A stretch of DNA of 64,000 bases from JBMNQH01 sp050944035 (GTDB lineage: Bacteria > Bacillota > Clostridia > Oscillospirales > Oscillospiraceae): positions 186,001 to 250,000 of the forward strand of contig JBMNQH010000001.1 of NCBI GenBank assembly GCA_050944035.1, given 5' to 3'. Positions 1 to 7,873 of the stretch are shown in pieces. The notes below the pieces were generated by a model, which had not been told where the DNA came from, ran no database searches, and saw nothing but the letters and a program-made list of their open reading frames with translations. The position numbers were made by a program, and so were the translations under genes. How positions within the stretch are numbered: position 1 is the first letter of the stretch; each line of letters begins with the position of its first letter.

Positions 1-1068
1 GGCGACGACAAGTCCATCGGATGTGGTCCCTATAAGCTGGTCAGTGTAGATGCCGATGCGCAGGTTTCCTATTACGATGCAGTTGAAAACTATCCTCTCG
101 GTGAGATCACTGTGGATAAGGTTGAACTGCACAGCTATGACAACGAAGCTTCTTTGATCCAGGCGATGATTAATAATCAAATTGATGCCATGTACGGTTA
201 TTCTGACGGTCTGGATACCACGTTGCTTCCCCTCATTGAGAATATTGAGGAAATTGATCCGGGTCAGAGCCTGAACTCTGCGACCTATCAGATGATGTTC
301 GGATTCAATCAGTATCCCACAAGCGAACTGCCCATCCGACAGGCGATTGCGTATTCCCTGGATTATGAGCTTCTACGCGATACCTTGGCAGGGGACTATG
401 GTCAGATTGCTTCTACCGGCGCTGTTTCTCCTGTTTGCCTGGGTCAGGATGACAGTCTGCCACTCAATACCCGAGATTTGGAAAAAGCCGCTCAGATTCT
501 GGATGATGCTGGTTATATAGACGTTGATGGTGACGGTTTCCGTGAACTGCCCGATGGTTCCCAGATGAGTATTCGAATCGGTCTGCAAAACGCGGATGAT
601 CTCTACAAACGGAATGCGGAAATTATCCAGACCAATCTGGCCGAATCCGGTATCCGCGCTGTTGTGGACGAAGAAACCATTTCGAATGCAGACTATCGTA
701 CAGCACAGCGTATGGAGGGTCAGTATGACCTGTGGCTCAGTATGACAACTGTTGGTATGGCGACCTGGGGTGGTGTCGCACACTATGCGGCTTCTGTTAC
801 AATTACATCTGGTCAACGTTTTGGTACCTATGCCGACCCAGACTATCTGGCAGCCTATGAGGCCATGAACAGTGCGCAGAACTATGATGAGTATGTGGCA
901 GCCTTTAAGGACATTCAGCAGATGAACGCCGAAGATATCCCCGTGATTGCTTTTGCAGTTACAAGTATTTTCTATCCTTATCGCACAGATGCCATTACGG
1001 GATGGACCAATTATTCCTCCAGAGGTGTTATTAATACCGCAACTTGGTATAACGCTGTAGAGAAATAA
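1..1068 (+). CDS. ABC transporter substrate-binding protein, family 5 (peptide type), 5' truncated
   Basis: The reading frame is open from the first base of the window to TAA at 1066-1068, so about 355 residues of the C-terminal part are present and the start lies upstream. The protein resembles extracellular peptide-binding lipoproteins of the OppA/DppA group (SBP_bac_5). Typical pieces are FGFNQYP followed by an 'IRQAIAYSLD' stretch near residue 105, a 'AAQILDDAGYIDVDGDG' stretch around residues 161-177 (a signature of this family), and a 'YADPDYLAAYEAMN' segment near the end. It should deliver oligopeptides or a similar ligand to a membrane permease outside the window. The signal peptide cannot be seen because the N-terminus is missing. 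A strong hairpin follows the stop. The substrate cannot be told from sequence. Confidence 0.88.
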   Translation, partial: GDDKSIGCGPYKLVSVDADAQVSYYDAVENYPLGEITVDKVELHSYDNEASLIQAMINNQIDAMYGYSDGLDTTLLPLIENIEEIDPGQSLNSATYQMMFGFNQYPTSELPIRQAIAYSLDYELLRDTLAGDYGQIASTGAVSPVCLGQDDSLPLNTRDLEKAAQILDDAGYIDVDGDGFRELPDGSQMSIRIGLQNADDLYKRNAEIIQTNLAESGIRAVVDEETISNADYRTAQRMEGQYDLWLSMTTVGMATWGGVAHYAASVTITSGQRFGTYADPDYLAAYEAMNSAQNYDEYVAAFKDIQQMNAEDIPVIAFAVTSIFYPYRTDAITGWTNYSSRGVINTATWYNAVEK

Positions 1069-1107
1069 GCCACACTAGGATATTTTCTAACTATAAAAAT
1101 TGCCAAC

Positions 1108-1155
1108 ATAACAACAGCCCCGTTTGTTAAATCAAACAAACGGGGCTGTTGTTAT
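1108..1155. terminator. Bidirectional hairpin terminator between convergent genes
   Basis: A perfect 21-bp inverted repeat has arms at 1108-1128 and 1135-1155 with a 6-base loop. It lies between the end of the substrate-binding protein gene (plus) and the end of the XRE regulator (minus), so it can stop transcription from both sides. Confidence 0.8.
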
Positions 1156-1183
1156 AATTGTAAGAAAAAATTTTTGACCAAAC

Positions 1184-1477
1184 TTAGTTTTTATTATGGT
1201 TTCTCAATAGCGTTACAATTTGTGTGACAGCATCTATTTCCTCTTCTTCCAAACCGCTGACGTCAATTTCGATCCGCTTATTCAATCCCAACAGATAATC
1301 CGTCGATACATGAAAAATTCTGGCCAGATTGATCAGAACTTCATAGGACGGATAGCGATTCCCAGACTCATAGGAAGAGACAGCACTAACCGCGACACCG
1401 ACCTGATCTGCCAACTGTTTTTGGGTTAATCGTTTCTCAATCCGTAACATTTTGACTCTATTACCGAAATTCACCAT
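1184..1477 (-). CDS. XRE-family HTH transcriptional regulator
   Basis: A 97-residue DNA-binding protein. Residues 2-60 form a Cro/C1 helix-turn-helix: 'RVKMLRIEKRLTQKQLADQ' then 'VAVSAVSSYESGNRYPS', followed by the typical 'LARIFHVSTDYLLG' helix. A short acidic tail, rich in E and ending in an LLRN helix, follows and may dimerise. I chose the ATG at 1477 because a GAGGGTGG ribosome site sits 8-9 bases upstream; a GTG three codons earlier is less well placed. It is divergent from a small membrane protein gene. The shared 136-bp region holds dyads built on ACAGA and TCTGT, which are likely autoregulatory operators. No target beyond this pair is evident. Confidence 0.85.
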   Translation of the reverse strand: MVNFGNRVKMLRIEKRLTQKQLADQVGVAVSAVSSYESGNRYPSYEVLINLARIFHVSTDYLLGLNKRIEIDVSGLEEEEIDAVTQIVTLLRNHNKN

Positions 1478-1508
1478 TAGTGCCACCCTCTTTCACTGAT
1501 AGTGTACA

Positions 1509-1594
1509 AGAAGATATTTCTGTTTAGGTATAATTATATACACTAAAACAGAAAATATCTGTTGAAATCAGCAGATATACGTGGTAATATTACC
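1509..1594. promoter_or_regulatory. Divergent control region with repeated dyad operators
   Basis: A 15-base dyad (ACAGA, five bases, TCTGT) lies at 1548-1562. A second copy with a weaker left half lies at about 1509-1523, and a partial AGATAT half-site near 1570-1577. A plus-strand promoter candidate, TTGAAA (1562-1567), 17 bp, TAATAT (1585-1590), overlaps the dyad, and its -10 sits inside a 12-bp palindrome at 1583-1594. A TATAAT-like box near 1529-1540 could serve either strand. The natural ligand is the XRE protein encoded alongside. This is inference from symmetry and position. Confidence 0.45.
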
Positions 1595-1613
1595 ATGAAA
1601 AGGGGATTTGGCT

Positions 1614-1904
1614 ATGAAGGCAATCATTTGTATAGTCGTTCTGTTGATTTCAATCTGTGCTGTTTTTATACACTCCAATATAGAAAAATCAGAACGGAGG
1701 ATGCAGAGTAAAGAGACAGGTTCAACAATTGAATCTGCCTATGAAAAGATAGATGAGTGTCCCAGTACCCGTTTCTGTGAAATGGGGGGCTGTTTTGAAA
1801 GGGGAACAGAAGCGGTAATCGGTGCTTCTGGTTCATTTGAGTATTATTGCCCTGCGCATTTTGAAGAAATCACCACTGCCCGAGACGAAACGAAGAACGA
1901 CTAG
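1614..1904 (+). CDS. Small membrane-anchored protein with a Cys/His cluster, unknown function
   Basis: A 96-residue protein that I do not recognise. Residues 2-18 are a hydrophobic segment (IICIVVLLISICAVF) that can act as a signal anchor, placing the rest outside the membrane. The soluble part contains Cys residues as C-x5-C-x3-C in 'CPSTRFCEMGGC' and later 'YYCPAH', which together could form a small metal site or disulfides. ATG 1614 is preferred over TTG 1608 because AAGGGG at 1599-1604 has ideal spacing. It is divergent from an XRE repressor and probably controlled by it. A hairpin follows the stop codon. Confidence 0.6.
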   Translation: MKAIICIVVLLISICAVFIHSNIEKSERRMQSKETGSTIESAYEKIDECPSTRFCEMGGCFERGTEAVIGASGSFEYYCPAHFEEITTARDETKND

Positions 1905-1911
1905 ACCAATA

Positions 1912-1947
1912 AAAACCACTGCAAATTTTGAAATTTGCAGTGGTTTT
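1912..1947. terminator. Hairpin terminator between the small protein gene and rnpB
   Basis: Inverted repeat with arms 1912-1926 and 1933-1947 and runs of A on the left and T on the right. It serves the plus-strand gene ending at 1904 and the minus-strand rnpB ending near 1961. Confidence 0.75.
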
Positions 1948-1960
1948 GTGTTTTTATCGT

Positions 1961-2306
1961 GCGAGCAAGTCTGTAAGCCGGGTTCTGTATTAAACAGCCA
2001 TCTATCTCGACGCACCGTTGCCGGTACGCTCTAGCCACCTCCTGAGAACGGCCGGGCCAGCCTGTGTGTTCTCCCACGGTGTTGCTCCGGATAGAGTTTA
2101 CATCATCGGACTGTCTCCAGCCGATGGGTGAGCTCTTACCTCACCTTTCCACCCTTACCCGATAAAAATCGGGCGGTATCTCTCTGTTGCACTTGTCCTA
2201 GAGTCGCCTCCGGCGGGCGTTACCCGCTATCCTTGCCCTGTGGAGCCCGGACTTTCCTCACATGACAACCTTTCGGTCATCACGCGCGGCCGTCTGGCTT
2301 ACTCGC
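1961..2306 (-). ncRNA. rnpB: RNase P RNA (class A type)
   Basis: The minus strand carries the hallmark conserved block GAGGAAAGTCCGGGCTCC (plus coordinates about 2242-2259) and near the 3' end the ACAGAACCCGGCTTA block. The two ends pair to form helix P1: GCGAGTAAG at the 5' end (2298-2306) with CTTGCTCGC at the 3' end (1961-1969). The RNA is the catalytic subunit that removes 5' leaders from tRNA precursors. A promoter (TTGACA, 17 bp, TAGAAT) lies just upstream and predicts a start within a few bases of P1. The length of about 346 nt is normal for class A. Confidence 0.95.
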
Positions 2307-2312
2307 GGGAAT

Positions 2313-2341
2313 ATTCTAACCCTTTGCTTTGCTCCTGTCAA
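2313..2341 (-). promoter_or_regulatory. rnpB promoter
   Basis: Read on the minus strand: TTGACA (plus 2336-2341), 17-bp spacer, TAGAAT (plus 2313-2318). The predicted start falls at about 2306, exactly where helix P1 of RNase P RNA begins. Confidence 0.8.
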
Positions 2342-2382
2342 TGACTTTTCATAGGAGAGGACGACGGAACTACGAATTTCGG

Positions 2383-2411
2383 TTGAAAAACAAAAGCAGC
2401 CGCGATATAAT
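2383..2411 (+). promoter_or_regulatory. Sigma-A type promoter of the murD-ligA operon
   Basis: TTGAAA at 2383-2388, 17-bp spacer, TATAAT at 2406-2411. The transcript would start about 60 bases before the murD ATG. Confidence 0.75.
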
Positions 2412-2478
2412 AAATTAGTTATGTATCGTGTTGTCTGACCGCAACTCGGTCTGAAATTGAGTATGAGGTGACCAGGTT

Positions 2479-3873
2479 ATGTCTATGTCATTGAAAGAAT
2501 ATATTGCCTCTTTGAAGGGAAAACGCATTGCCATCATCGGCATCGGCGTTAGCAATCGCCCTCTGATTGAAGCACTGTTGCAGGGCGGTTGTGATGTGAC
2601 CGCCTGTGATAAAAGCAGTCGGGAGGCTTTGGGGGAAATGGCGGATCATTTTGAACAGCTCGGCGCAAAGCTTCGGTTTGGCCCGACCTATCTGGACGAT
2701 CTGCGTTTTGATGTGATTTTCCGTACCCCTGGTATGCATCCCTTCCAGCCGGCTCTGGTGCAGGCAAGGGAACAGGGCGCGGAGATCACCAGTGAGATGG
2801 AGATTTTCATCCGTCTATGCCCCTGTAGGATTTTCGCCATTACCGGAAGCGACGGTAAAACGACGACTTCAACGGTCATTGCTGAATTGTTAAAAGCAGA
2901 GGGGTATACCGTGCATCTGGGCGGCAACATCGGTCGTCCGCTTCTGACGACGGTGGACAGTATGCGTCCGGAAGATATGGTTGTGCTGGAACTCAGCTCT
3001 TTCCAGCTGCACAGTATGCGTATGGAAGGGAAGCCGGATGTTGCCGTGATTACCAATATCGCCCCCAATCATTTGGATGTGCATCCAAGCTATGAAGATT
3101 ATATTGATGCCAAGCGCAGCATCTATCTGTATCAGAAGGAAAGCGGCCGTCTGGTTTTGAATCTGAACAACGAGCACACCCGAGGCTTTGCACCGGAAGC
3201 AAACGGTGAAGTGCTGTTCTTCGGCAAGAACGCCGCGCCGAAGGATGGATACTTTTTGCAGGATGGCATGATTTACGCTGCTGAAAACGGTGTGGCGCGC
3301 GCATTTCTGTCCTCAGATGAGATTCGCATTCCCGGCGAACACAATGTGGAAAATTATATGACAGCATTCTGTGCAGTACGCGGTCTGGTCAGTGAGGAAA
3401 CCTGTCACGCCGTTGCCCGGACGTTTTCCGGCGTTCCCCATCGTCTGGAGACGGTTCGTACTCTGCATGGTGTGACCTATATCAACGATTCGATTGCTTC
3501 CAGTCCAAGCCGTACCACTGCGGGGCTGCATTCTTTCCAGAAAAAGCCCATTTTGATTGCCGGTGGTTACGACAAACACATTCCGTTTGATGGGTTGGGA
3601 CGTGAAATTGTCGATCATGTCAAGGCGCTGTTCCTGACCGGATTCACCGCGGAAAAGATCAAAGCGGCCGTAGGGGCTTGTCCGGACTATGACCCAGCAA
3701 AGTTGCCCGTCACGGTCATCGACGACTTTACTGAGGCTGTTCTGGCGGCCAGCGCTGCGGCGGAAGAAGGCGATATTGTTCTGCTCTCTCCAGCCTGTGC
3801 AGCGTTCGATAAATTTAAAAACTTTGCCGTCCGCGGAGAGTATTTCCGGACGATTGTCAATGGACTGGAGTAG
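2479..3873 (+). CDS. murD: UDP-N-acetylmuramoyl-L-alanine--D-glutamate ligase
   Basis: A 464-residue Mur ligase that adds D-glutamate to UDP-MurNAc-L-Ala in the cytoplasm during peptidoglycan precursor synthesis. An N-terminal Rossmann-like domain ('IAIIGIGVSNRPLIEAL', about residues 17-33) binds the UDP substrate. The central ATPase domain has the P-loop 'GSDGKTTT' near residue 123, then 'ELSSFQL' and 'NHLDVH'. The C-terminal domain carries 'PHRLE' and 'NDSIASSP', as in MurD. GAGGTG at 2465-2470 supports ATG 2479; an ATG two codons later is possible. The gene lies outside a division/cell-wall cluster and leads an operon with two M42 peptidases only 5 bases downstream. Confidence 0.95.
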   Translation: MSMSLKEYIASLKGKRIAIIGIGVSNRPLIEALLQGGCDVTACDKSSREALGEMADHFEQLGAKLRFGPTYLDDLRFDVIFRTPGMHPFQPALVQAREQGAEITSEMEIFIRLCPCRIFAITGSDGKTTTSTVIAELLKAEGYTVHLGGNIGRPLLTTVDSMRPEDMVVLELSSFQLHSMRMEGKPDVAVITNIAPNHLDVHPSYEDYIDAKRSIYLYQKESGRLVLNLNNEHTRGFAPEANGEVLFFGKNAAPKDGYFLQDGMIYAAENGVARAFLSSDEIRIPGEHNVENYMTAFCAVRGLVSEETCHAVARTFSGVPHRLETVRTLHGVTYINDSIASSPSRTTAGLHSFQKKPILIAGGYDKHIPFDGLGREIVDHVKALFLTGFTAEKIKAAVGACPDYDPAKLPVTVIDDFTEAVLAASAAAEEGDIVLLSPACAAFDKFKNFAVRGEYFRTIVNGLE

Positions 3874-3878
3874 GCAGT

Positions 3879-4913
3879 ATGGAACTTGCGGAACTAATTT
3901 CCCGTCTGTCCTGTCTTTCCGGCCCGTCCGGTTTTGAGACGGCGGCAAGAGAGACGGCGGCAGAGCTGCTGCGCCCGTATGTGGATGAACTCCAGACGGA
4001 TGCGATGGGCAATTTGATTGGGATCAAGCGTTGCGGCAAACCGTATGCTCAACGGTTGATGCTGGATGCCCATCTGGATGAAATAGGGTTTCTTGTAACC
4101 GGGATCGAAGATGGTTTCTTGCGCTTTGCCAATCTGGGCGGTGTGGATCCCCGTATGCTGCCCACACGAGAGGTGCAGGTCCTGACGGAGCCGCCGGTAT
4201 TTGGAGTTATTACGACGATACCACCGGAGGCAGACAGCGACAGCAGCGCCGATCAGGCGTTGGATCCCGAACGACTGCTGATTGACGTCGGAATGGGGCA
4301 GGATTGTGCCAAAGCCCGTATTCCGCTCGGAACACCGGTTGTGTTTGCTAGTGGCTGTGAGCAGTTGAATAAGACGATGATTTGTGGAAAGGCGCTGGAT
4401 GATCGCGCCTGTGTGGCAATTTTGATCCGTACAATGGAGCAACTGCAAGCTGCGGTATTGGATGTGGATCTCTATTGCCTGATCAGCACCCAGGAAGAGG
4501 TGGGACTGCGCGGAGCGGTTACCGGAACCTATGCCATAGTGCCGGATTATGCAATCGCAGTGGACGTTACCCACGCCCATACGCCCGATGCCAAACGGGA
4601 AAAAACGCTGGCAATGGGCGAGGGTGCTGCAATCGGCGTTGGTCCCAACATGAACCGCAATCTCACCAATGCGTTGATCGATCTGGCAGAGAAAGCCGGT
4701 ATTGCACATCAGATTGAAGTGATTGCCGGTCACAGCGGTACCAACGGCTGGGTGATTCAGACCAGCCGCGCGGGGGTTTCTACCGCAGTGGTTTCACTGC
4801 CGATTAAGTATATGCATACGCCGGTTGAGGTCGGCTCTCTCTGCGATGCGGAATCCATTGTAGAGCTGTTAACGCAATTTATCATGCAGTGGGGAGGTGT
4901 GATCCATGGTTGA
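3879..4913 (+). CDS. M42-family metallopeptidase (first of a tandem pair)
   Basis: A 344-residue member of the M42 family of dinuclear-metal aminopeptidases, usually dodecameric cytoplasmic enzymes that trim peptides. Expected motifs are present in order: 'DAHLDEIGF' (His and Asp ligand), 'ALDDRAC' (bridging Asp), 'STQEEVGLRGA' (catalytic Glu followed by a Glu ligand), 'AVDVTHAH' (Asp ligand) and 'KYMHTPVEV' (His ligand). All catalytic residues look intact. The start is 5 bases after murD. The next gene begins before this one ends (8-base overlap), which suggests translational coupling and possibly a mixed complex with the second paralogue. Cellulase/endoglucanase labels often given to this family are historical. 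Confidence 0.9.
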   Translation: MELAELISRLSCLSGPSGFETAARETAAELLRPYVDELQTDAMGNLIGIKRCGKPYAQRLMLDAHLDEIGFLVTGIEDGFLRFANLGGVDPRMLPTREVQVLTEPPVFGVITTIPPEADSDSSADQALDPERLLIDVGMGQDCAKARIPLGTPVVFASGCEQLNKTMICGKALDDRACVAILIRTMEQLQAAVLDVDLYCLISTQEEVGLRGAVTGTYAIVPDYAIAVDVTHAHTPDAKREKTLAMGEGAAIGVGPNMNRNLTNALIDLAEKAGIAHQIEVIAGHSGTNGWVIQTSRAGVSTAVVSLPIKYMHTPVEVGSLCDAESIVELLTQFIMQWGGVIHG

Positions 4914-5934
4914 TACCTTGAAAACACTCTGTTGTCTCAGCGGTGTCTCCGGTACAGAGGACGAGGTTCGCGATTACATCCTGGAGCGTGCCATGCCCTA
5001 TGCCGATGCCATCCGTACCGATGCCATGGGAAATTTGCTGGTTCATAAAAAAGGGGAAAAACAGTATGCTGGAGTCTTGATGCTCTGTGCACACATGGAT
5101 GAGGTCGGCCTGATCATCACCCATATTACAGAGGATGGGTATCTTCGGTTCGACACCGTCGGTGATATCGATCGCCGTGTAATCATCGGGAAAAAAGTCT
5201 ATGTGGGTGTCGGCCGTGTCAGCGGTGTAATCGGTATCAAGGCATACCATCTGGTCAGTAAGGAAGAGGAACAAAAGGTTCCAAAAGTGGACGAGCTGTA
5301 TATTGACATTGGCGCTGACAGCAGAGCGTCCGCACAAAAGATGGTCAGTCTGGGGGATACAGCGGTCTTTGACGACAATGTTCTCGAATTTGGCGAGGGC
5401 TTTCTCAAGGCCAAAGGGCTTGACAGCCGGCTGGGCTGTGCAGTTCTGTTAAAGCTGCTGGAAGAGTCCTTACCCTGTGATGTCTGGTTTGTGTTTACTG
5501 TGCAGGAACAAGTAGGGCTGCGCGGCGCAAAGGTTGCAGCAGCGCAATTAGAACCGAAGACAGCATTGATCTTTGACGGTGTGGTGGCTGCAGATCTTCC
5601 CGGTGTGAGCGGGACAAACCGCGTTTGTGCATTGGGGAAGGGGCCAGTCCTTCCATTTATGGACAAGGGCACAATTTATACCCCTGCCTTTACCGGCACG
5701 CTCATAACGCTTGCTGAGCAAAATGGAATCGCATGGCAGGAACAGTCCAAGATGTTTGGACGCACAGAGGCTGCAGCAATTCAACAGGCCGGCGGCGGTG
5801 TCCGTACGGCGATGATTGGCTGTGGTATCCGGTATATGCATACCCCCGCGAGTGTGGGAAGTTTATCAGATTTTGAAGTGGTGCTGAAGCTGGCGCGTCT
5901 TGCGCTTGTTGCTTTAGCGGAGGAAACGATATGA
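4906..5934 (+). CDS. M42-family metallopeptidase paralogue with an altered metal motif
   Basis: A 342-residue paralogue of the preceding gene, starting at ATG 4906 behind GGGGAGGTG and overlapping it by 8 bases. 'CAHMDEVGL', 'GLDSRLG' and 'RYMHTPASVGS' match the M42 metal site. However, the motif that normally reads EEVGLRG is EQVGLRG, so the Glu that usually bridges a metal is Gln. The VDV segment is also replaced by 'IFDGVVAADLPG'. This points to a changed or weakened active site, perhaps a regulatory subunit of a mixed complex with the first copy; that role is inference. The last codons overlap the next ATG by 4 bases. Confidence 0.85.
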   Translation: MVDTLKTLCCLSGVSGTEDEVRDYILERAMPYADAIRTDAMGNLLVHKKGEKQYAGVLMLCAHMDEVGLIITHITEDGYLRFDTVGDIDRRVIIGKKVYVGVGRVSGVIGIKAYHLVSKEEEQKVPKVDELYIDIGADSRASAQKMVSLGDTAVFDDNVLEFGEGFLKAKGLDSRLGCAVLLKLLEESLPCDVWFVFTVQEQVGLRGAKVAAAQLEPKTALIFDGVVAADLPGVSGTNRVCALGKGPVLPFMDKGTIYTPAFTGTLITLAEQNGIAWQEQSKMFGRTEAAAIQQAGGGVRTAMIGCGIRYMHTPASVGSLSDFEVVLKLARLALVALAEETI

Positions 5935-7181
5935 GATTGACAGAAATTTCTCCGGAGGTTTGGACGCTTTCGGAGCAGGTAGAAGCCAAGGTTGCCGGAC
6001 GGTTTGCCGAGATCGACACCGTGGCCAAACAAAACACAATGAAAGTTCTGGATGCTTTCCATGAGTTCCGGGTATCCGACTCCTATTTCGCTGGAACCAC
6101 GGGCTACGGCTATGATGACAAGGGACGTGACATGTTGGACGCCATTTATGCCCGTGTATTTGGCGCAGAAAAGGCGTTGGTTCGCATTGGATTTGTCAAC
6201 GGCAGCCACGCCATTTCGTCTGCCCTGTACGGTGCGACAGAGCCGGGGAAAATCTTGCTTTCTGTGACCGGCACACCATACGATACCCTTCGATCTGTAA
6301 TTGGCATCACTGGCGATGAACATGGTTCTATGAAGTATTATGGCATCCGCTACGATGAAGTGGCGTTAAAGGATGGCGAACCAGACTATGCCGCCATTGA
6401 GAAGGAAGCAGCCAACCCGGAGGTCAGTACTGTCATGATCCAGCGCTCCCGCGGGTATGCCAACCGCCGTGCATTGCAGATTGCCGATATTCAGCAGATT
6501 GTGAAAACGGTACGTGCTGTGAATCCCAAAGCGGTCATTTTCGTGGATAACTGCTACGGCGAATTCACAGAGACGATGGAGCCACCGCAGGTTGGGGTGG
6601 ATCTGATCGCGGGTTCGCTGATTAAAAATCCCGGCGGTGGGCTCGCTCCCACCGGCGGCTACATTGCCGGCCGTGCGGATCTGGTAGATCGTGCAGCCAA
6701 CCGCATGACAACGCCGGGAATTGGTGCAGAGTGCGGTTCCACGCTGGGGAATAACCGTCTGCTCTACCAGGGCTTCTTTATGGCACCGCATATCACGGCG
6801 CAGGCTCTCAAAACCGCGGTATTCTGCGCGGGGATGTTGGAAGAGCTTGGATTTAAAAGTTCTCCAGGTTCTCTGGAGCCGCGTTCTGATATTATTCAGA
6901 TGATCGAGTTGCAAAGTCCGGAACGGCTGAAACGCTTCTGCCGCGGCATCCAGTCCGGCGCACCGGTGGATGCCTATGTCACACCGGAACCCTGGATGAT
7001 GCCAGGCTATGACGCGGAAGTCATTATGGCGGCCGGTGCTTTTATTCAGGGTTCTTCAATTGAGTTGTCCGCAGATGGCCCCATGCGTCCGCCTTACACC
7101 GCCTATTTGCAGGGCGGTTTAACCTATGAGTCGGGTCGGCTCGGCATTCTGCTGGCAGTTAGTGAAATGTTGGACGACTAG
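5931..7181 (+). CDS. Methionine gamma-lyase/aluminium-resistance family PLP protein
   Basis: A 416-residue fold-type I PLP enzyme of the Met_gamma_lyase family (often called aluminium resistance protein). Recognisable parts are 'SYFAGTTGYGYDD' near residue 50, 'VNGSHAISSAL' (cofactor phosphate region), 'IFVDNCYGEF' (Asp that contacts the PLP ring) and 'SLIKNPGGG', where Lys near residue 231 should hold PLP. A beta/gamma elimination on a sulfur amino acid is likely, but the true substrate is not known for the family. It is translationally coupled to the M42 gene (ATGA overlap). In many Firmicutes this family lies near miaA/hfq; that is not seen here. Confidence 0.88.
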   Translation: MRLTEISPEVWTLSEQVEAKVAGRFAEIDTVAKQNTMKVLDAFHEFRVSDSYFAGTTGYGYDDKGRDMLDAIYARVFGAEKALVRIGFVNGSHAISSALYGATEPGKILLSVTGTPYDTLRSVIGITGDEHGSMKYYGIRYDEVALKDGEPDYAAIEKEAANPEVSTVMIQRSRGYANRRALQIADIQQIVKTVRAVNPKAVIFVDNCYGEFTETMEPPQVGVDLIAGSLIKNPGGGLAPTGGYIAGRADLVDRAANRMTTPGIGAECGSTLGNNRLLYQGFFMAPHITAQALKTAVFCAGMLEELGFKSSPGSLEPRSDIIQMIELQSPERLKRFCRGIQSGAPVDAYVTPEPWMMPGYDAEVIMAAGAFIQGSSIELSADGPMRPPYTAYLQGGLTYESGRLGILLAVSEMLDD

Positions 7182-7191
7182 CAGCGCATAT

Positions 7192-7223
7192 AATCGGCAT
7201 AAGGGGGAATCCTTATGCCGATT
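7192..7223 (+). promoter_or_regulatory. Hairpin enclosing the yunB ribosome site and start codon
   Basis: A perfect 12-bp inverted repeat (7193-7204 and 7211-7222), extended by one A-T pair at 7192/7223. The loop GGGAAT is what remains of the G-rich ribosome binding site. The yunB ATG (7215-7217) is inside the 3' arm. If the RNA folds, initiation would be hindered unless the upstream ribosome or another factor opens it. Confidence 0.55.
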
Positions 7224-7868
7224 TATACCCGTCAGAGGCCGCGCAGACCGTACCGCCACCGAAAGCATCCAGGGCGTCTGCTTGCTTCTGCGCTGGTTGC
7301 GAGTCTGCTTTTTATGCTGTTCTCATCCTATCGCTATTTTCGAGAATTGTCCGCTTCCATTGGAATGTCCGATGCCAGTGATCTGGTGATTGATGCGATC
7401 AATACCGCGGTGTTGGACATTATGGAGGAAGAAAATTATTCGTATAAAGATTTTGTCATGCTGAATACCGCCGCCAATGGTGAGATCACAGCAATGACCA
7501 CCAATACCATTTTAATCAATCGGCTTGCCGCAGAAATTTTACAGCAGGTGTCGATAGACGCCGACTGTGGTTCATTGAATGTCAGTGTTCCAATCGGAAA
7601 CCTCACCGGTTCCAGCCTGTTGTTGGGAAAGGGACCGAATATAGAGATTGAGGTCATTGTTCTGACTTCGTCCTATGCCACAGTGGAAAACCGATTTACG
7701 GACTGCGGCATCAATCAGACCAAGCACCAGCTGTTTCTGGATATGACGCTGGATATTGATATCTTAATTCCCTTGCAGACCCTTTCTACTCGGGTAACGC
7801 AGGAGATTTTGATTGCAGAAACCATTATTGTAGGGGAAGTCCCACAGATGTTTGTGAATACGGAGTGA
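7215..7868 (+). CDS. yunB: Sporulation protein YunB
   Basis: A 217-residue protein with an Arg-rich N-terminus, a membrane segment at about residues 23-37, and an extracytoplasmic or forespore-facing domain. 'VIDAINTAVLDIM' near 56, then 'LINRLAAEILQQ', 'VSVPIGNLTGSSLL' and the late 'VGEVPQMFVN' match the YunB family, a conserved sporulation protein expressed in the mother cell in Bacillus; its exact biochemical role is not known. The gene lies 33 bases after the PLP enzyme, and its start codon is buried in a hairpin. It sits in an otherwise housekeeping operon just before ligA. Confidence 0.88.
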   Translation: MPIYTRQRPRRPYRHRKHPGRLLASALVASLLFMLFSSYRYFRELSASIGMSDASDLVIDAINTAVLDIMEEENYSYKDFVMLNTAANGEITAMTTNTILINRLAAEILQQVSIDADCGSLNVSVPIGNLTGSSLLLGKGPNIEIEVIVLTSSYATVENRFTDCGINQTKHQLFLDMTLDIDILIPLQTLSTRVTQEILIAETIIVGEVPQMFVNTE

Positions 7869-7873
7869 AATAC

